Of a stretch of 64,000 bases of DNA, positions 18,829 to 42,089 are shown piece after piece (positions within the stretch are counted from its first letter, which is position 1; every line of letters begins with the position of its first letter). A model generated the notes under the pieces. It was not told where the DNA came from and ran no database searches. It worked only from the letters and a program-made list of their open reading frames with translations. A program made the position numbers and the translations under genes. The stretch comes from Eriocheir sinensis (lineage: Eukaryota > Arthropoda > Malacostraca > Decapoda > Varunidae), in the NCBI RefSeq assembly GCF_024679095.1, contig NW_026111743.1, positions 1,136,001 through 1,200,000 on the forward strand, read 5' to 3'.

Positions 18829-25257
<6,429 letters not shown>

Positions 25258-25258
25258 T

Positions 25259-26104
25259 TCCTACGCCGATGATTCCACTCTGCATTATTCAACTTCTTTT
25301 AATAGAAGACCCACCCTTCAGGAACTTAACGACTCAAGGCTGGAGGCTGCAGAATGCTTAGCCTCAGACCTTACTATTATTTCCGATTGGGGCAAGAAGA
25401 ACCTGGTGTCCTTCAACGCCTCAAAAACACAGTTTCTCCACCTATCCACTCGACACAATCTTCCAAACAACTATCCCCTATTCTTTGACAACACCCAGCT
25501 ATCACCTTCCTCAACACTAAACATCCTCGGTCTATCCTTAACTCAAAATCTTAACTGGAAACTTCATATCTCATCTCTTACTAAATCAGCTTCCTCAAGG
25601 CTGGGCGTTCTGTACCGTCTCCGCCAGTTCTTCTCCCCAGCACAGTTGCTGTCCATATACAGGGGCCTTGTCCGCCCTCGTATGGAGTATGCATCTCATG
25701 TGTGGGGGGGCTCCACTCACACAGCTCTTCTGGACAGAGTGGAGGCTAAGGCTCTTCGTCTCATCAGCTCTCCTCCTCATACTGATAGTCTTCTAACTCT
25801 TAAATTCCGCCGCAATGTTGCCTCTCTTTCTATCTTCTATCGATATATCCACGCTGACTGCTCATCTGAACTTGCTAACTGCATGCCTCCCCCCCTCCCG
25901 CGGCCCCGCTGCACTCGACTTTCTACTCATGCTCATCCCTATACTGTCCAAACCCCTTATGCAAGAGTTAACCAGCATCTTCACTCTTTCATCCCTCACG
26001 CTGGTAAACTCTGGAACAATCTTCCTTCATCTGTATTTCCTCCTGCCTACGACTTGAACTCTTTCAAGAGGAGGGTATCAGGACACCTCTCCTACCGAAA
26101 TTAA
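25259..26104 (+). CDS. Reverse transcriptase C-terminal fragment of a decapod-type LINE (partial, no start)
   Basis: A 281-codon open fragment of a LINE reverse transcriptase, the enzyme that copies element RNA into DNA at a nicked target. Counting from Ser at 25259, residues 2-5 are the catalytic YADD. Residues 52-57 (FNASKT) and 89-93 (ILGLS) correspond to the conserved motifs after the palm aspartates. Residues 134-149 ([16 protein letters not shown]) are the thumb-region signature typical of jockey/CR1-like elements. Fingers and most of the palm, the endonuclease and the start codon are missing. An apparent upstream Met at 25235 belongs to satellite sequence. No stop or frameshift interrupts it, so the copy is fairly young, but it cannot be a working enzyme. 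Assignment to a named clade is tentative. Confidence 0.88.
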   Translation, partial: SYADDSTLHYSTSFNRRPTLQELNDSRLEAAECLASDLTIISDWGKKNLVSFNASKTQFLHLSTRHNLPNNYPLFFDNTQLSPSSTLNILGLSLTQNLNWKLHISSLTKSASSRLGVLYRLRQFFSPAQLLSIYRGLVRPRMEYASHVWGGSTHTALLDRVEAKALRLISSPPHTDSLLTLKFRRNVASLSIFYRYIHADCSSELANCMPPPLPRPRCTRLSTHAHPYTVQTPYARVNQHLHSFIPHAGKLWNNLPSSVFPPAYDLNSFKRRVSGHLSYRN

Positions 26105-27416
<1,312 letters not shown>

Positions 27417-30400
27417 GTTGCTTTTTTTTTAATACAAATTTACCTTATTATATACGCATTTTGTATATTAATTTTAATACAAATTTAATTATTGGATGTG
27501 TACTTTTGTATCAGTATTTTTATAAACATATGCTTTATTTTATGGGTATTTTGCATCTTCATACAAATTAAAATTATTTTTGTGTATTTTTGCATATAGT
27601 TTCATACAAATTTATGTTATTTTATGTACGCATTTACATTAATTAATGTGTGTTGTGTATATATATTTTTATGCAAATTAATTTATTTTATGTGCATTTT
27701 TGTACATATATTTTTATAAAAATTTGCATTATTTGTATATGTTTTCTCATACAAATTTACATTATTTTATTGCTATTTTGTTTATTTATTTTCACACGAA
27801 TTATATGATTATATGTGTATTTTGTACATATTTTTTATACGTATTTACTTTACTTAATGTGTGTTTTGTTTATATATTTTTAAACAAATCTACGTTATTA
27901 TATGTATTTGTATAAGTATTTTGATACAAATTTGCATTATTTTATGTATTTTGTATGTACATTTCAACTCAAATTTAGCTTATTTTAGCTGTATTTTGTA
28001 TATCTATTTTCATACAAATTTAATTACTTCTGTGTATTTTTGTATATAGTTTTATACAAATTTACGATATTTTATGTGTATTTTGTATATTTATATTTAT
28101 ACAAATACACATTCTTTTATTGGTATTTTGTTTATTTATTTTGATACGATTTTACATTATTTTATGTGTATTTTGTATTCATTTTTTTATACGTATTTAC
28201 TTCATTTTATGTGTATTTTGTATATATTTTATAGAAATCTACGTTATTTTATGTGTATTCGTATATATATTTTGAAACAAATTTACATTGTTTTATATGT
28301 ATTTTGCATATCTATTTCAATACAAATTTACCTTATTGTATGTGCATTTTTTATATTTATTTTAATACAAATTTTAATATTTTATGTGTATTTTGGTATA
28401 TATATTTTTATAAAAAATGCGTTATTTTATGGCTATTTTGCATCTTTATTTGCATACAAATTTACATTATTTTATTAATATTCTTTGTATTTATTTTTTA
28501 TACGATTTTACATTATTCTATTTGTGTTTTGTATATATATATTTTTTATACATATTTACATCATTTAATGTGTATTTTGTATATATATTTGATACAAATT
28601 TACGTTATTTTAAGTGTATATGTTTATATATTTTCATTCAAATTTCCATTATTTTATGTGTATTTTGTATATGTATTTCAATACATATTTACCTAATTTT
28701 ATATGTATTTTGTATATTTATTTTCATAAAAATTTAAATTATTTTTGTGTATTTTTGTATATAGTTTTATACAAATTTAGGTTATTTCATGTGTATTTTG
28801 TATATCTATTTTCATACAAATACACATTCTTTTATTGATATTTTGTTTATTTATTTTGACCCGAATTTACATTATTTAATGTGTATTTCGTATATATATT
28901 TTTATACTTATTTATATCATTTCATGTGTATTTTGTATATATATTTCTATAGAAATCTACGTTATTTTATGTGTATTCGTATATACATTTTTAAACAAAT
29001 TTACACTTTTATATGTATTTTGCATATTTTTTTAATACAAATTTACCTTATTCTATATGCATTTTGTATATTAATTTTAAAGAAATTTAATTATACTATG
29101 TGTATTTTTGTATATATATTTTTATAAAAATATGCTTTATTTTATGGGTATTTTGCATCTTTATTTTCATACAAATTTACATTATTTTATTGATATTCTG
29201 CTCATTCATTTTGATACGATTTCACATTATTCTATGTGTATTTTTTACATATTTTGACACAAATTTACAATATTTTATGGGTATTTTGTATATATATTTC
29301 AAAAGAAATTTACCTAGTGTTATGTGTATTTTGTATATCTATTTTCATACAAACTCAAATTATTTTTATGTATTTTTGTATATATTTCAATACAAATTTT
29401 AGTTATGTTATGTGTATTTTGTAAATTTATTTTCATTCAAATATATTTTATTTTATTGGTATTTTGTTGATTTATATTGATACGAATTTTCATTATTTTA
29501 TATATACTTTGTATATATATTTTTATACGCATTTACATTATTTAATATTTATTTTGAATATATATTTTTATACAAATGCATAGTATTTTATGTGTAGTTG
29601 TATATATATTTTCATATAATTTTACATTATTTTATGTGTATTTTGTACATATATTTCATTTCAAATTTACCTTATTTTATGTTTATTTTGTATGTGTATT
29701 TTGTACATTTATATTTATACAAATACACATTCTTTTATTGGTATTTTTTTTATTTATTTTGATTCGAATTTACATTATTTGATGTGTATTTTGTTTACAT
29801 TTTTTTATATGTATTTACTTAATTTTATGTGTATTTTGTATATATATTTTTATAGAAATCTTCGTTATTTTATGTGTATTCGTATATATATTTTGAAACA
29901 AATTTACATTGTTTTATATGTATTATGCATATCTATTTCGATCAAAATTTACCTTATTGTATGTGCTTTTGTATATTTATTTTAATACAAATTCAAATAT
30001 TTTATGTGTATTTTGTTATATATATTTTTATAAAAAAAAAGCGTTATTTTATGGGTATTTTGCATCTTAATTTTTATACAAATTTACATTATTTTATTAA
30101 TATTCTGTGTATTTATTTTTAAACGATTTTATATTATTCTATTTGTGTTTTGTATATATTTTTTTTTTATATATATTTATATTATTTAATGTATATTTTG
30201 ATATATAGTTTATACAAATTTACATTATTTTAAGTGTATTTGTTTATATATTTTCATTCAAATTTACAATATTTTAAGTGTATTTTGTATATGTATTTAA
30301 ATACAAATTTACCTAATTTCATGTGTATTTTGTATATTTATTTTCATACAAATTTAATTTTTTTTTGTGTGTATTTATGTATTTAGATTTATACAAATTT

Positions 30401-33400
30401 AGGTTATTTTATATGTATTTTGTATATCGTTTTTCATACAAATACACATTCTTTTATTGATATTTGTTTATTTATTTTGAAGCGAATTTACATTATTCAA
30501 TGTGTATTTTGTATATATATTTTTATACGTATTTACATCATTTCGTGTGTATTTTGTACATATATTTCTATAGAAATCTACGTTATTTTATGTGTATTCG
30601 TATATATATTTCAAACAAATTTACAGTTTTATTTGTATTTTGCATATTTTTTCAATACAAATTTACCTTATTGTATGTGCATTTTGTATATTAATTTTAA
30701 TACAAATTTAATTATTCAAAGTGTATTTTTGTATATGTATTTCTATTAAAATTTGCTTTATTTTATCGGTATTTTGCATCTTTATTTTCATATACAAATT
30801 TACATTATTTTATTGATATTCTGTTTATTTATTTTGATACGATTTTGCAATATTCTATGTGTTCTTTGTATATATATTTCATACATATTTACATTATTTA
30901 ATGTATATTATGTATATATATTTTAATGAAATTTACTTTATTTTATGTGTATTTGTTTATATATTTTTATACAAATTTACATTATTTTATGTGTATTTTG
31001 TATATCTATTTCAATACACATTTGCCTAATTTCATGTGTATTATGCATATCTATTTTCAAACAAATTTAAACTATTTTTGTGTATTTTTGTATATATTTT
31101 TATACAAATTTTAGTTATTTTATTTGTATTTTGTATATATATATTCCTACAAATATGCATTCTTTTAGTGTAATTTTGTTTATTTATTTTAATACGAATT
31201 TACATTATTTTATGTGTATTTTGTATATATATTTTTCTACGTATTTACATTATTTTTTGTGTATTTTGTATACATATTTTCATTAAAATTTACGTTATTT
31301 TATTGTGTGTATTCGTATATATTTTGATACAAATTTACATTATTATTTTATGTGTTTTTTCCCTATACAATTTCATCTAAAATTGCATTATTTTATTGAT
31401 ATTTTGTAAATTTAATTCGATACGAGTTTAGATTATTTCATAGGTATTTTGTATACATATTTTTATACGCATTTACATTATTTAATGTGTTTTTTGTATA
31501 TATATTTTTATGCAAATTTACTTTATTTTATATGCATTTTTGTACATATATTTTTATAGAAATTTGCGTTATTTTATGTGTATTTTGTAGATGTTTTCTC
31601 ATACAAATTTACATTAATTTCTTGGTATTTTGTTTATTTATTTTGATACGAATTACATGATTATATGTGTATTTTGTACATATTTTTTTATACGTATTTA
31701 CATTATTTAATGTGTATTTTGTTTATATATTTTTAGACAAATTTAAGTGATTTTATATGTATTTGTTTAAATATTTTGATACAAATTTACATTATTTTAT
31801 GTATTTTGTATATATATATTTCAATTCAAATTTAGCTTATTTTGTGTGTATTTTGTATATCTATTTTCTTACAAATTTTATTACTTCTGTGTATTTTTGT
31901 ATATAGTTTTATATAAATTTACGTTATTTTATGTGTATTTTGAATATTTATATTTATACAAATACACATTTTTTTATTGGTATTTTGTTGATTTATTTTG
32001 ATACGAATTTACATTATTTTAAGAGTATTTTGTATACATTTTTTTATATGTATTTCCTTCATTTTATGTGTATTTTGTATTTATATTTTTATTGAAATCT
32101 ACGTTATTTTATGTGTATTCGTATATATATATTGAAACAAATTTATATTGTTTTATATTTACTTTGTATATCTATTTCAATACAAATTTACCTTATTGTA
32201 TGTTCATTTTGTATTTTTATTTTAATAGAAATTCAAATATTTTATGTGTATTTTGGTAATATATTTTAATAAAAAATGCGTTATTTAATATTTATATTGC
32301 ATCTTAATTTTCATACAAATCTACATTATTTTATTAACATTCTGTGTATTTATTTTGATACGATTTTACATTATTCTATTTGTGTTTTGTAAATATTTTT
32401 TTTTATACATATTTACATTACTTAATGAGTATTTTGTATATATATTTTATACAAATTTACGTTAATTTAAGTGTATTTCTTTATATATTTTCATTCAAAT
32501 CTACATTATTTTATGTGTATTTTGTATATTTATTTCAATACAAATTTACCTAATTTTATGTGTATTTTGTATATTTATTTTCATACAAATTTAAATTATT
32601 TTTGTGTATTATTGTATATAGTTTTATACAAATTTACATTATTTTATGTGTATTTTGTATATGTATTTCAAAAGATATTTACCTAGTTTTATGTGTATTT
32701 TGTATATTTTTTTTCATACAAACTCAAATTATTTGTATGTTTTTTGTATATATTTTAATACAAATTTTAGTTACGTTATGTGTATTTTGTAAATTTATTT
32801 TCACTCAAATATATATTATTTTATTGGTGTTTTGTTGATTTATATTGATACGAATTTACATTATTTTATATGTACTTTGTATATATATTTTTATACGCAT
32901 TTACATTATTTAATATTTATTTTGAATATATATTTTTACACATATTCATGGTATTTTATGTGTATTTGTATATATATTTTCAAATAAATTTACACTATTT
33001 TTTGTGTATTGTGTACATATATTTTATTACAAATTTACCTTATTTTATGTTTATTTTGTATGTGTATTTTGTATATTTATATTTATCCAAATACACATTC
33101 TTTTATTGGTATTTTTTTATTTATTTTAATTCGAATTTGCATTATTTTATGTGTATTTTGTATACATTTTTTTATACGTATTTACTTAAATTTATGTGTA
33201 TTTTGTATATATATTTTTATAGAAATCTACGTTATTTTATGTGTATTCTTATATATATTTTGAAACAAATTTACATTGCTTTATATGTATTTTTGCATAT
33301 CTCTTTCAATACAAATTTACTTTATTGTATATGCATTTTGTATATGTATTTTAATACAAATTTAAATATTTGATGTGTATTTTGGTATTTATATTTTTAT

Positions 33401-36400
33401 AAGAAATGCGCTATTTTATGGGAATTTTGTATCTTTATTATCATAAAAATTTACATTATTTTATTAATATTTGGTGTATTTATTTTGATACGATTTTACA
33501 TTATTCTATTTGTTTTTTGTGTATACTTTTTTTTATACATATTTACATTATTTAATGTGTATCTTCCATATATATTTTATACAAATTTATTATCTATTAT
33601 CTATTTTCATACAAATACACATTCTTTTCATGATATTTTGTTTATTTATCTTGACACGAATTTACATTATTTAATATTTATTTTGTATATATATTTTTAT
33701 TCGTATTTACATAATTTCATATGTATTTTGTATATATATTTCTATAGAAATCTACGTTATTTTATGTGTATTCGTATATATATTTTGAAACAAATTTACA
33801 TGCGATATTTTATGGGAATTTTGCACCTTTATTTTCATACAAATTTACATTATTTTATTGATATTATGTGTATCTATTTTGATACAATTTTTCAATATTC
33901 TATTTGTTTTTTGTATATATTTTTTTTATACACATTTACATTATTCAATGTGTATCTTGCATATATATTTTATACAAATCTACTTTATTTTAAGTGTATT
34001 TGTTTATATATTTTCATTCAAATTTACATTATTTGATGTGTATTTTGTATATGTATTTCAATATAAATTTACCTAATTTTATGTGTATTTTGTATATTTC
34101 TTTTCATACAAATTTAAATTATTTTTGTGAATTTTTGTATATAATTTTATACAAATTTAGGTTATTTTATGTACGCATTTACATTATTTAATGTGTGTTT
34201 TGTATATATATTTTTATGCAAATTTACTTTATTTTATGTGCATTTTTGTACATATATTTTTATAGAAATTTGCGTTATTTGTATATGTTTTCTCATACAA
34301 ATTTACATTATTTTATTGCTATTTTGTTTATTTATTTTGATACGAATTACATGATTATATGTGTATTTTGTACATATTTTTTATACGTATTTACATTACT
34401 TAATGTGTATTTTGTTTATATATTTTTAAACAAATCTACGTTATTATATATATTTGTATAAATATTTTGATACAAATTTACATTATTTTATGTATTTTGT
34501 ATATACATTTCAATTCAAATTTAGCTTATTTTAGCTGTATTTTGTATATCTATTTTCATACAAATTTAATTATTTCTGTGTATTTTTGTATATAGTTTTA
34601 TTGGTATTTTGTTTATTTATTTTGATACGATTTTACATGATTTTATGTGTGTTTTGTATTCATTTTTTTATAGGTATTTAATTCATTTTATGTGTAATTT
34701 GTATATATTTTTATAGAAATCTACTTTATTTTATGTGTATTCGTATATATATTTTGAAACAAATTTACATTGTTTTATATGTATTTTGCATATCTATTTC
34801 AATACAAATTAACCTTATTGTATGTGCATTTTTTATATTTATTTTAATACAAATTTTAATATTATATGTGTATTTTTTTTTATATATTTTTATAAATAAA
34901 TACGTTATTTTATGGGTATTTTGCGTCTTAATTATCATACAAATTTACATTATTTTATTAATATTCTGTTTATTTATTTTTGATACGATTTTACATTATT
35001 CTATGTGTATTTTGTTATATATTTAATATAAATGTTCGTTATTTTATGTGTATTTGTTTTCATTTCATACAAATTTTCATTATTTTATGTGTATTTTGTA
35101 CATGTATTTAAAGACAAATTTAACTAATGTGTATTTTGTATATCAATTTTCATAAAAATTGATTTTTTTTGTGTGTATATTTTTATACAAATTTTCGTTA
35201 TTTTATGTGTATTTTGTATATTTATTTTCCTACAAATATACGTTCTTTTATCGGAATTTTGTTTGTTTATTTTGATACGAATTTACATTATTTTAGGTGT
35301 ATTTCGTATATATATTTTTATACTATTTACATCATTTTACATGTATTTTGTATGTATATTTTCATATAAATTTACTCTATTTTATGTGTATTCGTATATA
35401 TATATTTTGATACAATTTACATTATTGATGTGTAGTTTTCATATGTATTTCAATACAAATTTACTTTATTGTATATGCATTTTGTATATTTATTTCAATA
35501 CAAATTTAATTATATCATGTGTATTTTAGTATATATATTTTTATGCATATATGCGTTATTATATGGGTATTTTGCACTTTATTTTCATGCAAATTTAAAT
35601 TATTTTATTGATATTCTGTTTATTTATTTTGATACGATTTAACATTATTCTATGTGTATTTTGTATAGCCTATATATTTTTTTATACATATTTACATTAT
35701 TTAATATATATTTTGTATATATATTTTATCCAAATTTACGTTATTTTATGTGTATTTGTTTATATATTTTCATACAAATTTACATTATTTTAGGTGTATT
35801 TTGTATATGTATTTCAATACAAATTTGCCTAACTTTATGTGTATTTTGCATATCTATTTTCAAACAAATTTAAATTATTTTTGTGTATTTTTGTATTTAT
35901 TTTTATATAAATTTTAGTTATTTTATTTGTATTTTGAAAATATATGTTCCTACAAATATACATTCTTTTATTATAGTTTTGTTTATTTATTTTGATACGA
36001 ATTTACTTTATTTTAGGTGTATTTTGTATATATATTTTTCTACGTATTTTTGTACTTATTTCTACGTATTTACAAATACAAATTTACACATAAAATAAAT
36101 ATTTAATGTGTATTTTCTATATATATTTCATACAAATTTACGTCATTTTAAGAGTATTTCTTTATATATTTTCATTCATATATACATTATTTTATGTGTA
36201 TTTTGTGTATGTATTTCAATAGAAATTTACCTAATTTTATTTGTATTTTGTGTATATATTTTTATACAAATTTAAATTATTTTTTGTGTATTTTTGTATA
36301 GAGTTCTATACAAATTTACAATATTTTAAGTGTATTTTGAATATCTATTTTCATACAAATACACATTCTTTTATTGATATTTATTCTGATGCGAATTTAC

Positions 36401-38018
36401 ATTATTTAATGTATATTGTGTATATATATTTTTATACGTATTTACGTCATTTCATGTGTATTTTGTATATATATTTCTATAAAAATATTCGTTATTTTAT
36501 GTGTATTCGTATATGTATTTTGAAACAAATATACATTGTTTTATGTGCATTTAGCATATTTTTTCAATACAAATTTACCTTATTGTACGTGCATTTTGTA
36601 TAGTAGTTTTAATACAAATTTAATTATTCTATGTGTATTTTTGTATATGTATTTTTATAAAAATATGCTTTATTTTATGGGTATTTTGCTTCTTTATTTT
36701 CATACAAAATTACATTATTTATTGATATTCTGTGTATTTATTTTGATACGATTTTACATTATTCTATGTATATTCTGTATATATATTTCATACAAATGTA
36801 CATTATTTTATGTGAATTTGTTTTCATTTCATACAAATTTACATTATTTTATGTGTATTTTGTACATGTATTTAAATGCAAATTTAACTAATTATATGTG
36901 TATTTTGTATATCTATTTTCATACAAATTGAAGTGAATTTTGTGTATTTATATATATATTTTTATTCAAATTTCCGTAATTTCATGTGTATTTTGTATAT
37001 TTATTTTCCTACAAATATACATTCTTTTATCGGATTTTTGTTTATTTATTTTGATACGAATTTTCATTATTTTAGGTGTATTTGATATATATATTTTTAT
37101 ACTTATTTACATAATTTTATATGTATTTTGAATATATATTTTCATAGAAATTTACTCTATTTTATGTGTATTCGTATATATATTTTGATACAAATTTACA
37201 TTATTTATGAGTATTTTGCATATCTATTTCAATACAAATTTTCTTTATTGTATGTGCCTTTTGTATATTTATTTTAATACAAATTTAATTATTTTATGTG
37301 TATTTTTGTATATATATTTTTAAACAAATATGCGGTATTATATGGGTATTTTGCATCTTTATTTTCATACAAATTTACATTATTTTATTGATATTCTGTG
37401 TAATTATTTTGATACGATTTTACCCTATTCTATTTGTGTTTTGTATATATTTTTTTCATTCATATTTGCATTATTTAATGTGTATTTTGTATATGTATTT
37501 TATATAAATTTACGTTATTTAAAGTGTATTTGTTTATATATTTTCATTCAAATTTACATTATTATATGTATATTTTGTATATATATTTCAATACAAATTT
37601 ACCTAATTTTATGAGTATTTTGTATATTTATTTTCATACAAATCTAATTTATTTTTGTGTATTTTTGTATGTATTTTTTATATATATTTTTAGAGAAAAT
37701 TACGTTTTTTTATGTGTATTCGTATATATATTTTGAAATAAATTTACCTTGTTTTTTGTGTGTTTTGCATATCTTTATCAATACAAATTTACCATATTGT
37801 TTGTTCATTTTGTATAATAATTTTAATACAAATTTAATTATTCTATGTGTATTTTTGTATATATATTTTTATAAAAATATGCTTTATTTTTATGGGTATT
37901 TTGCATCTTTATTTTCATACAAATTTACATTATTTTATTGACATTCTGTGTATTTATTTTGATACAATTTTACATTATTCCATGTGCATTTTGTATATAT
38001 ATTTTTTAAAAATGTATG
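27417..38018 (+). repeat. Longest uninterrupted T-rich satellite block, 10.6 kb
   Basis: A single-orientation array except for a ~27-bp A-rich patch at about 36,072-36,098 (AATACAAATTTACACATAAA). It contains the 1,620-bp higher-order repeat at 28.4-31.7 kb, a copy of the 1,035-bp type unit at 33.4-34.1 kb, and a stretch at 35.13-35.42 kb matching 61.19-61.48 kb. No (TA)n tract longer than a monomer core occurs in it, unlike most other blocks. No gene is visible. Confidence 0.93.
28419..31660 (+). repeat. ~1,620-bp higher-order repeat, two copies
   Basis: The GCGTTATTTTATGG marker lies at 28419 and 30041 (1,622 bp apart). A second marker, TGCTTTATTTTAT, lies at 29133 and 30754 (1,621 bp apart). 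The period is about 36 x 45 bp. Variants between markers keep their order, for example the TTATTAATATTCT and ACACATTCTTTTATTGATAT monomers. The outer limits are approximate; the second copy decays after about 31.3 kb. Confidence 0.75.
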
Positions 38019-39606
38019 CTAAATTTGAATTGAAATATATATACAAAATACATAAAATAATATAAATTTGTATCAAAATATTAATACAAATACACATATA
38101 ATAAAGTAAATTTTTTAAAAAATATATGAACAAAATACACTTTAAATAATGTAAATACGTATAAAAAAATATGTACAAAATACACATATAATCATGTAAT
38201 TCGTATCAAAATAAATAAACAAAATACCAATAAAATAATGTAAATTTGTGTGAGAAAACATATACAAAATACACATAAAATAACGGAAATTTCTATCAAA
38301 ATATATGTACAAAAATGCACATAAAATAAAGTAAATTTGCATAAAAATATATATACAAAGCACACATTAGATAATGTAAATGAGTAAAAAAATATGTATA
38401 CAAAATACCTATGAAATAATCTTAATTCGTATCGAATTAAATTAAGAAAATACCATTAAAATAATGTAATTTTGGATGAAAATATATATAGAAAATACAT
38501 ATAAAATAACCTAAATACAAATACAAATATACACATAAAATAATTTAAAATTAAATGAAATAAATATAAAAAAATTAACATAAAATAAGGTAAATTTGTA
38601 ATGAAATATATGTAAAAATACACATAAAATATAATAAACTTGTATGAAAATATATATACAAATATTTTGGATGAAAATATATATAGAAAATACATATAAA
38701 ATAACCTAAATACAAATACAAATATACACATAAAATAATTTAAAATTAAATGAAATAAATATAAAAAAATTAACATAAAATAAGGTAAATTTGTAATGAA
38801 ATATATGTAAAAATACACATAAAATAATATAAACTTGTATGAAAATATATATACAAATACACATAAAATAACATGAATTTGTATAAAATTTGCATCAAAA
38901 TATATACGAATACACACAATAAAATAACATAATTTTTTATGAAAATATATATACAAAATACACATAAAATTATGTAAATACGTAGAAAAATATATATACA
39001 AAATACACATAAAATAATGTAAATATGTAAGGAAAACATATACAAAATACACCTAGAATAATGTAAAATTGTATCAATATAAATGTACAGAATATCAATA
39101 AAGTAATGTAAAAATGAAAACAAAGATGTAAAATACCCATAAAATTACTTATTTAAAAATAATATATATACAAAAATACACATCAATAATTAAATTTGTA
39201 TTAAAATAAATATACAAAATACACATACAATAAGATAGATTTTTATTGAAATAGATATGCTAAATACACATAAAATATTATAAATTTGTATCAAAGCATA
39301 TACGAATATACAAAATAAAATAATTTTTATGAAAATATATATACAAAATATACATAAAATAATGTAAATACGTAGAAAAATACATATTTAAAATACACAT
39401 CAAAAAAAGTAAATTCGTATCAAAATGAATAAAAAAATTCTAATAAAAGAATGTATATTTGTAGGAAAATATATATACACAATACAAATAAAATAGCTAA
39501 AATTTGTATAAAAATATATACAAAAATACACAAAAATAATATAAATTTGTTTGAAAATAGATATGCAAACTACACATAAAATTAGGCAAATTTTAATTGA
39601 AACACA
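38019..39606 (-). repeat. 45-bp satellite block, A-rich orientation
   Basis: Starts at an inverted copy of the 12.62/44.08-kb switch (AAAAATGTATGCTAAATTTG). It contains the 195-bp tandem duplication described separately. Ends near GAAACACATGTAATATC, where the orientation reverses. Confidence 0.92.
38469..38858 (-). repeat. Recent 195-bp tandem duplication
   Basis: 38469-38663 and 38664-38858 are almost identical; the only clear difference I see is AAAATATAATAAAC versus AAAATAATATAAAC. The unit is about 4.3 monomers, so the copies are not in whole-monomer register. The much higher identity than between neighbouring monomers marks it as young. Confidence 0.9.
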
Positions 39607-41895
39607 TGTAATATCTATTTTTATACAAATTTAATTATTTTTGTTTATTTTTTAATATAGTTTTATACAATTTTACGTTATTTTATATGTATTTTGTATA
39701 TTTATATTTATACAAGTACACATTCTTTTATTGGCATTTTGTTTATTTATTTTGATACGAATTTACATTATTTTATGTGTATTTTGTATACATTTTCTTA
39801 TACGTATTTACTTCATTTTATGTGTATTTTGTATATATATTTTTATAGAATTCTACGTTAATTTATGTGTATTCGTATATATATTTTGAAACAAATTTAC
39901 ATTGTTTTATATGTATTTTGCATATCTATTTCAATACAATTTTACCTTATTGAATGTGCATTTTGTATATTTATTGTAATTCAAATTTAAACATTTTATG
40001 TGTATTTTAGTATACATATTTTCATAAAAAATGCGTTGTTTTATGGGTATTTTGTATCTGTATTTTCATACAAATTTACATTAGTTTATCAATATTCTGT
40101 GTATTTATTTTGATACTATTTAACATTATTCTATTTGTCTTTTGTATTACATATTTACATTATTTAATGTGTATTTTGTATATATATTTCATACAAATTT
40201 ACGTTATTTTAAGTGTATTTGTTTATATATTTTCATTCAAATTTACATTATTATATGTGTATTTTGTATATGTATTTCAATACAAATTTACCTAATTTTA
40301 TGTGTATTTTGTATATTAATTTTCATACAAATTTAAATTATTTTTTGTGTATTTTTGTATAGAGTTTTATACAAATTTACAATATTTAATGTATATTTTG
40401 TATACCTATTTTCATACAAATATACATTCTTTTATTGATATTTTGTTTATTTATTTTGACACGAATTTACATTATTTAATGTGTATTGTGTATATATATT
40501 TTTATACGTATTTACGTCATTTCATCTATTTTTTGTAAATATGTTTCTATAGAAATCTACGTTATTTTATATGTATTCGTATATATATTTTGAAACAAAT
40601 ATACATTGTTTTATGTTTATTTTGCATATTCTTTCAATACAGATTTACCTTATTATATATGCATTTTGTATATTAATTTTAATACAAATTGAATTATTCT
40701 ATTTGCATTTTTGTATATGTAATTTAATAAAAATATGCTTTATTTTATGGGAATTTTGCATCTTTATTTTCATACAAATTTACATTATTTCATTGATATT
40801 CTGTGTATTTATTTTGATACGATTTTACATTATTCTATGTATATTTTGTATATATATTTTATACAAATGTACGTTATTTTATGTGAATTTGTTTTAATTT
40901 CATAGAAATTTACATTAGTTTATGTGTATTTTGTACATCTATTTAAATACAAATTTTACTTATTATATGTGTATTTTGTATATCTATTTTCATAGAAATT
41001 GAAATTAATTTTGAGTATTTTTGTATATATTTTCATAGAAATTTTCCTTATTTTATGTGTATTTTGTATATTTATTTTCCTACAAATATACGTTCTTTAA
41101 TCGGAATTTTGTTTATTATGATATGAATTTACATTATCTCAGGTGTATTTGGTATATATATTTTTACACTATTTACATCATTTTATATGTTTTTTGTATG
41201 TGTATTTTCATAGAAATTTACTCTATTTTATGTATTCGTATATATATTTTGATACAAATTTACATTATTGATGTGTATTTTGCATATCTATTTCAATACA
41301 AATTTACATTATTGTAGGTGCATTTTGTATATTTATTTCAAAACAAATTTAATTATTTCATGTGTATTTTTGTAAATATATTTTTATGCAAATATGCGTT
41401 ATTATATTATTCTATGTCTTGGTATATATATTTTTATAAAAAGTGCGTTATTTTATGGGCATTTTGCATCTTAATTTTCATACAAATTTACATTATTTTA
41501 TTAATATTCCTCGTATTTATTTTGATACGATTTTATATTATTTTATTTGTGCTTTGTATATGTTTTTTTATACATATTTACATTATTTAATGTGTATTTT
41601 GTATATATATATTTTATACAAATTTACGTTATTTTAAGTTTTTTTTTATTCAAATTTACATTATTTTATGTGTATTTTGTAAATGTATTTCAATACAAAT
41701 TTACCTAGTTTTATGTGTATTTTGTATATTTATTTTCATACAAATTAAAATTATTTTTGTGTATTTTTGTATATAGTTTTATACAAATTTAGGTGATTTT
41801 ATGTGTATATTGTATATCTATCTTCATTCAAATACACATTCTTTTATTGATATTTTGTTTATTTATTTTGACGCGAATTTACATTATTTAATGTG

Positions 41896-42089
<194 letters not shown>

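Noticed and set aside
25595..25780. 61-codon minus-strand ORF
   Set aside because: Antisense shadow of the RT fragment.
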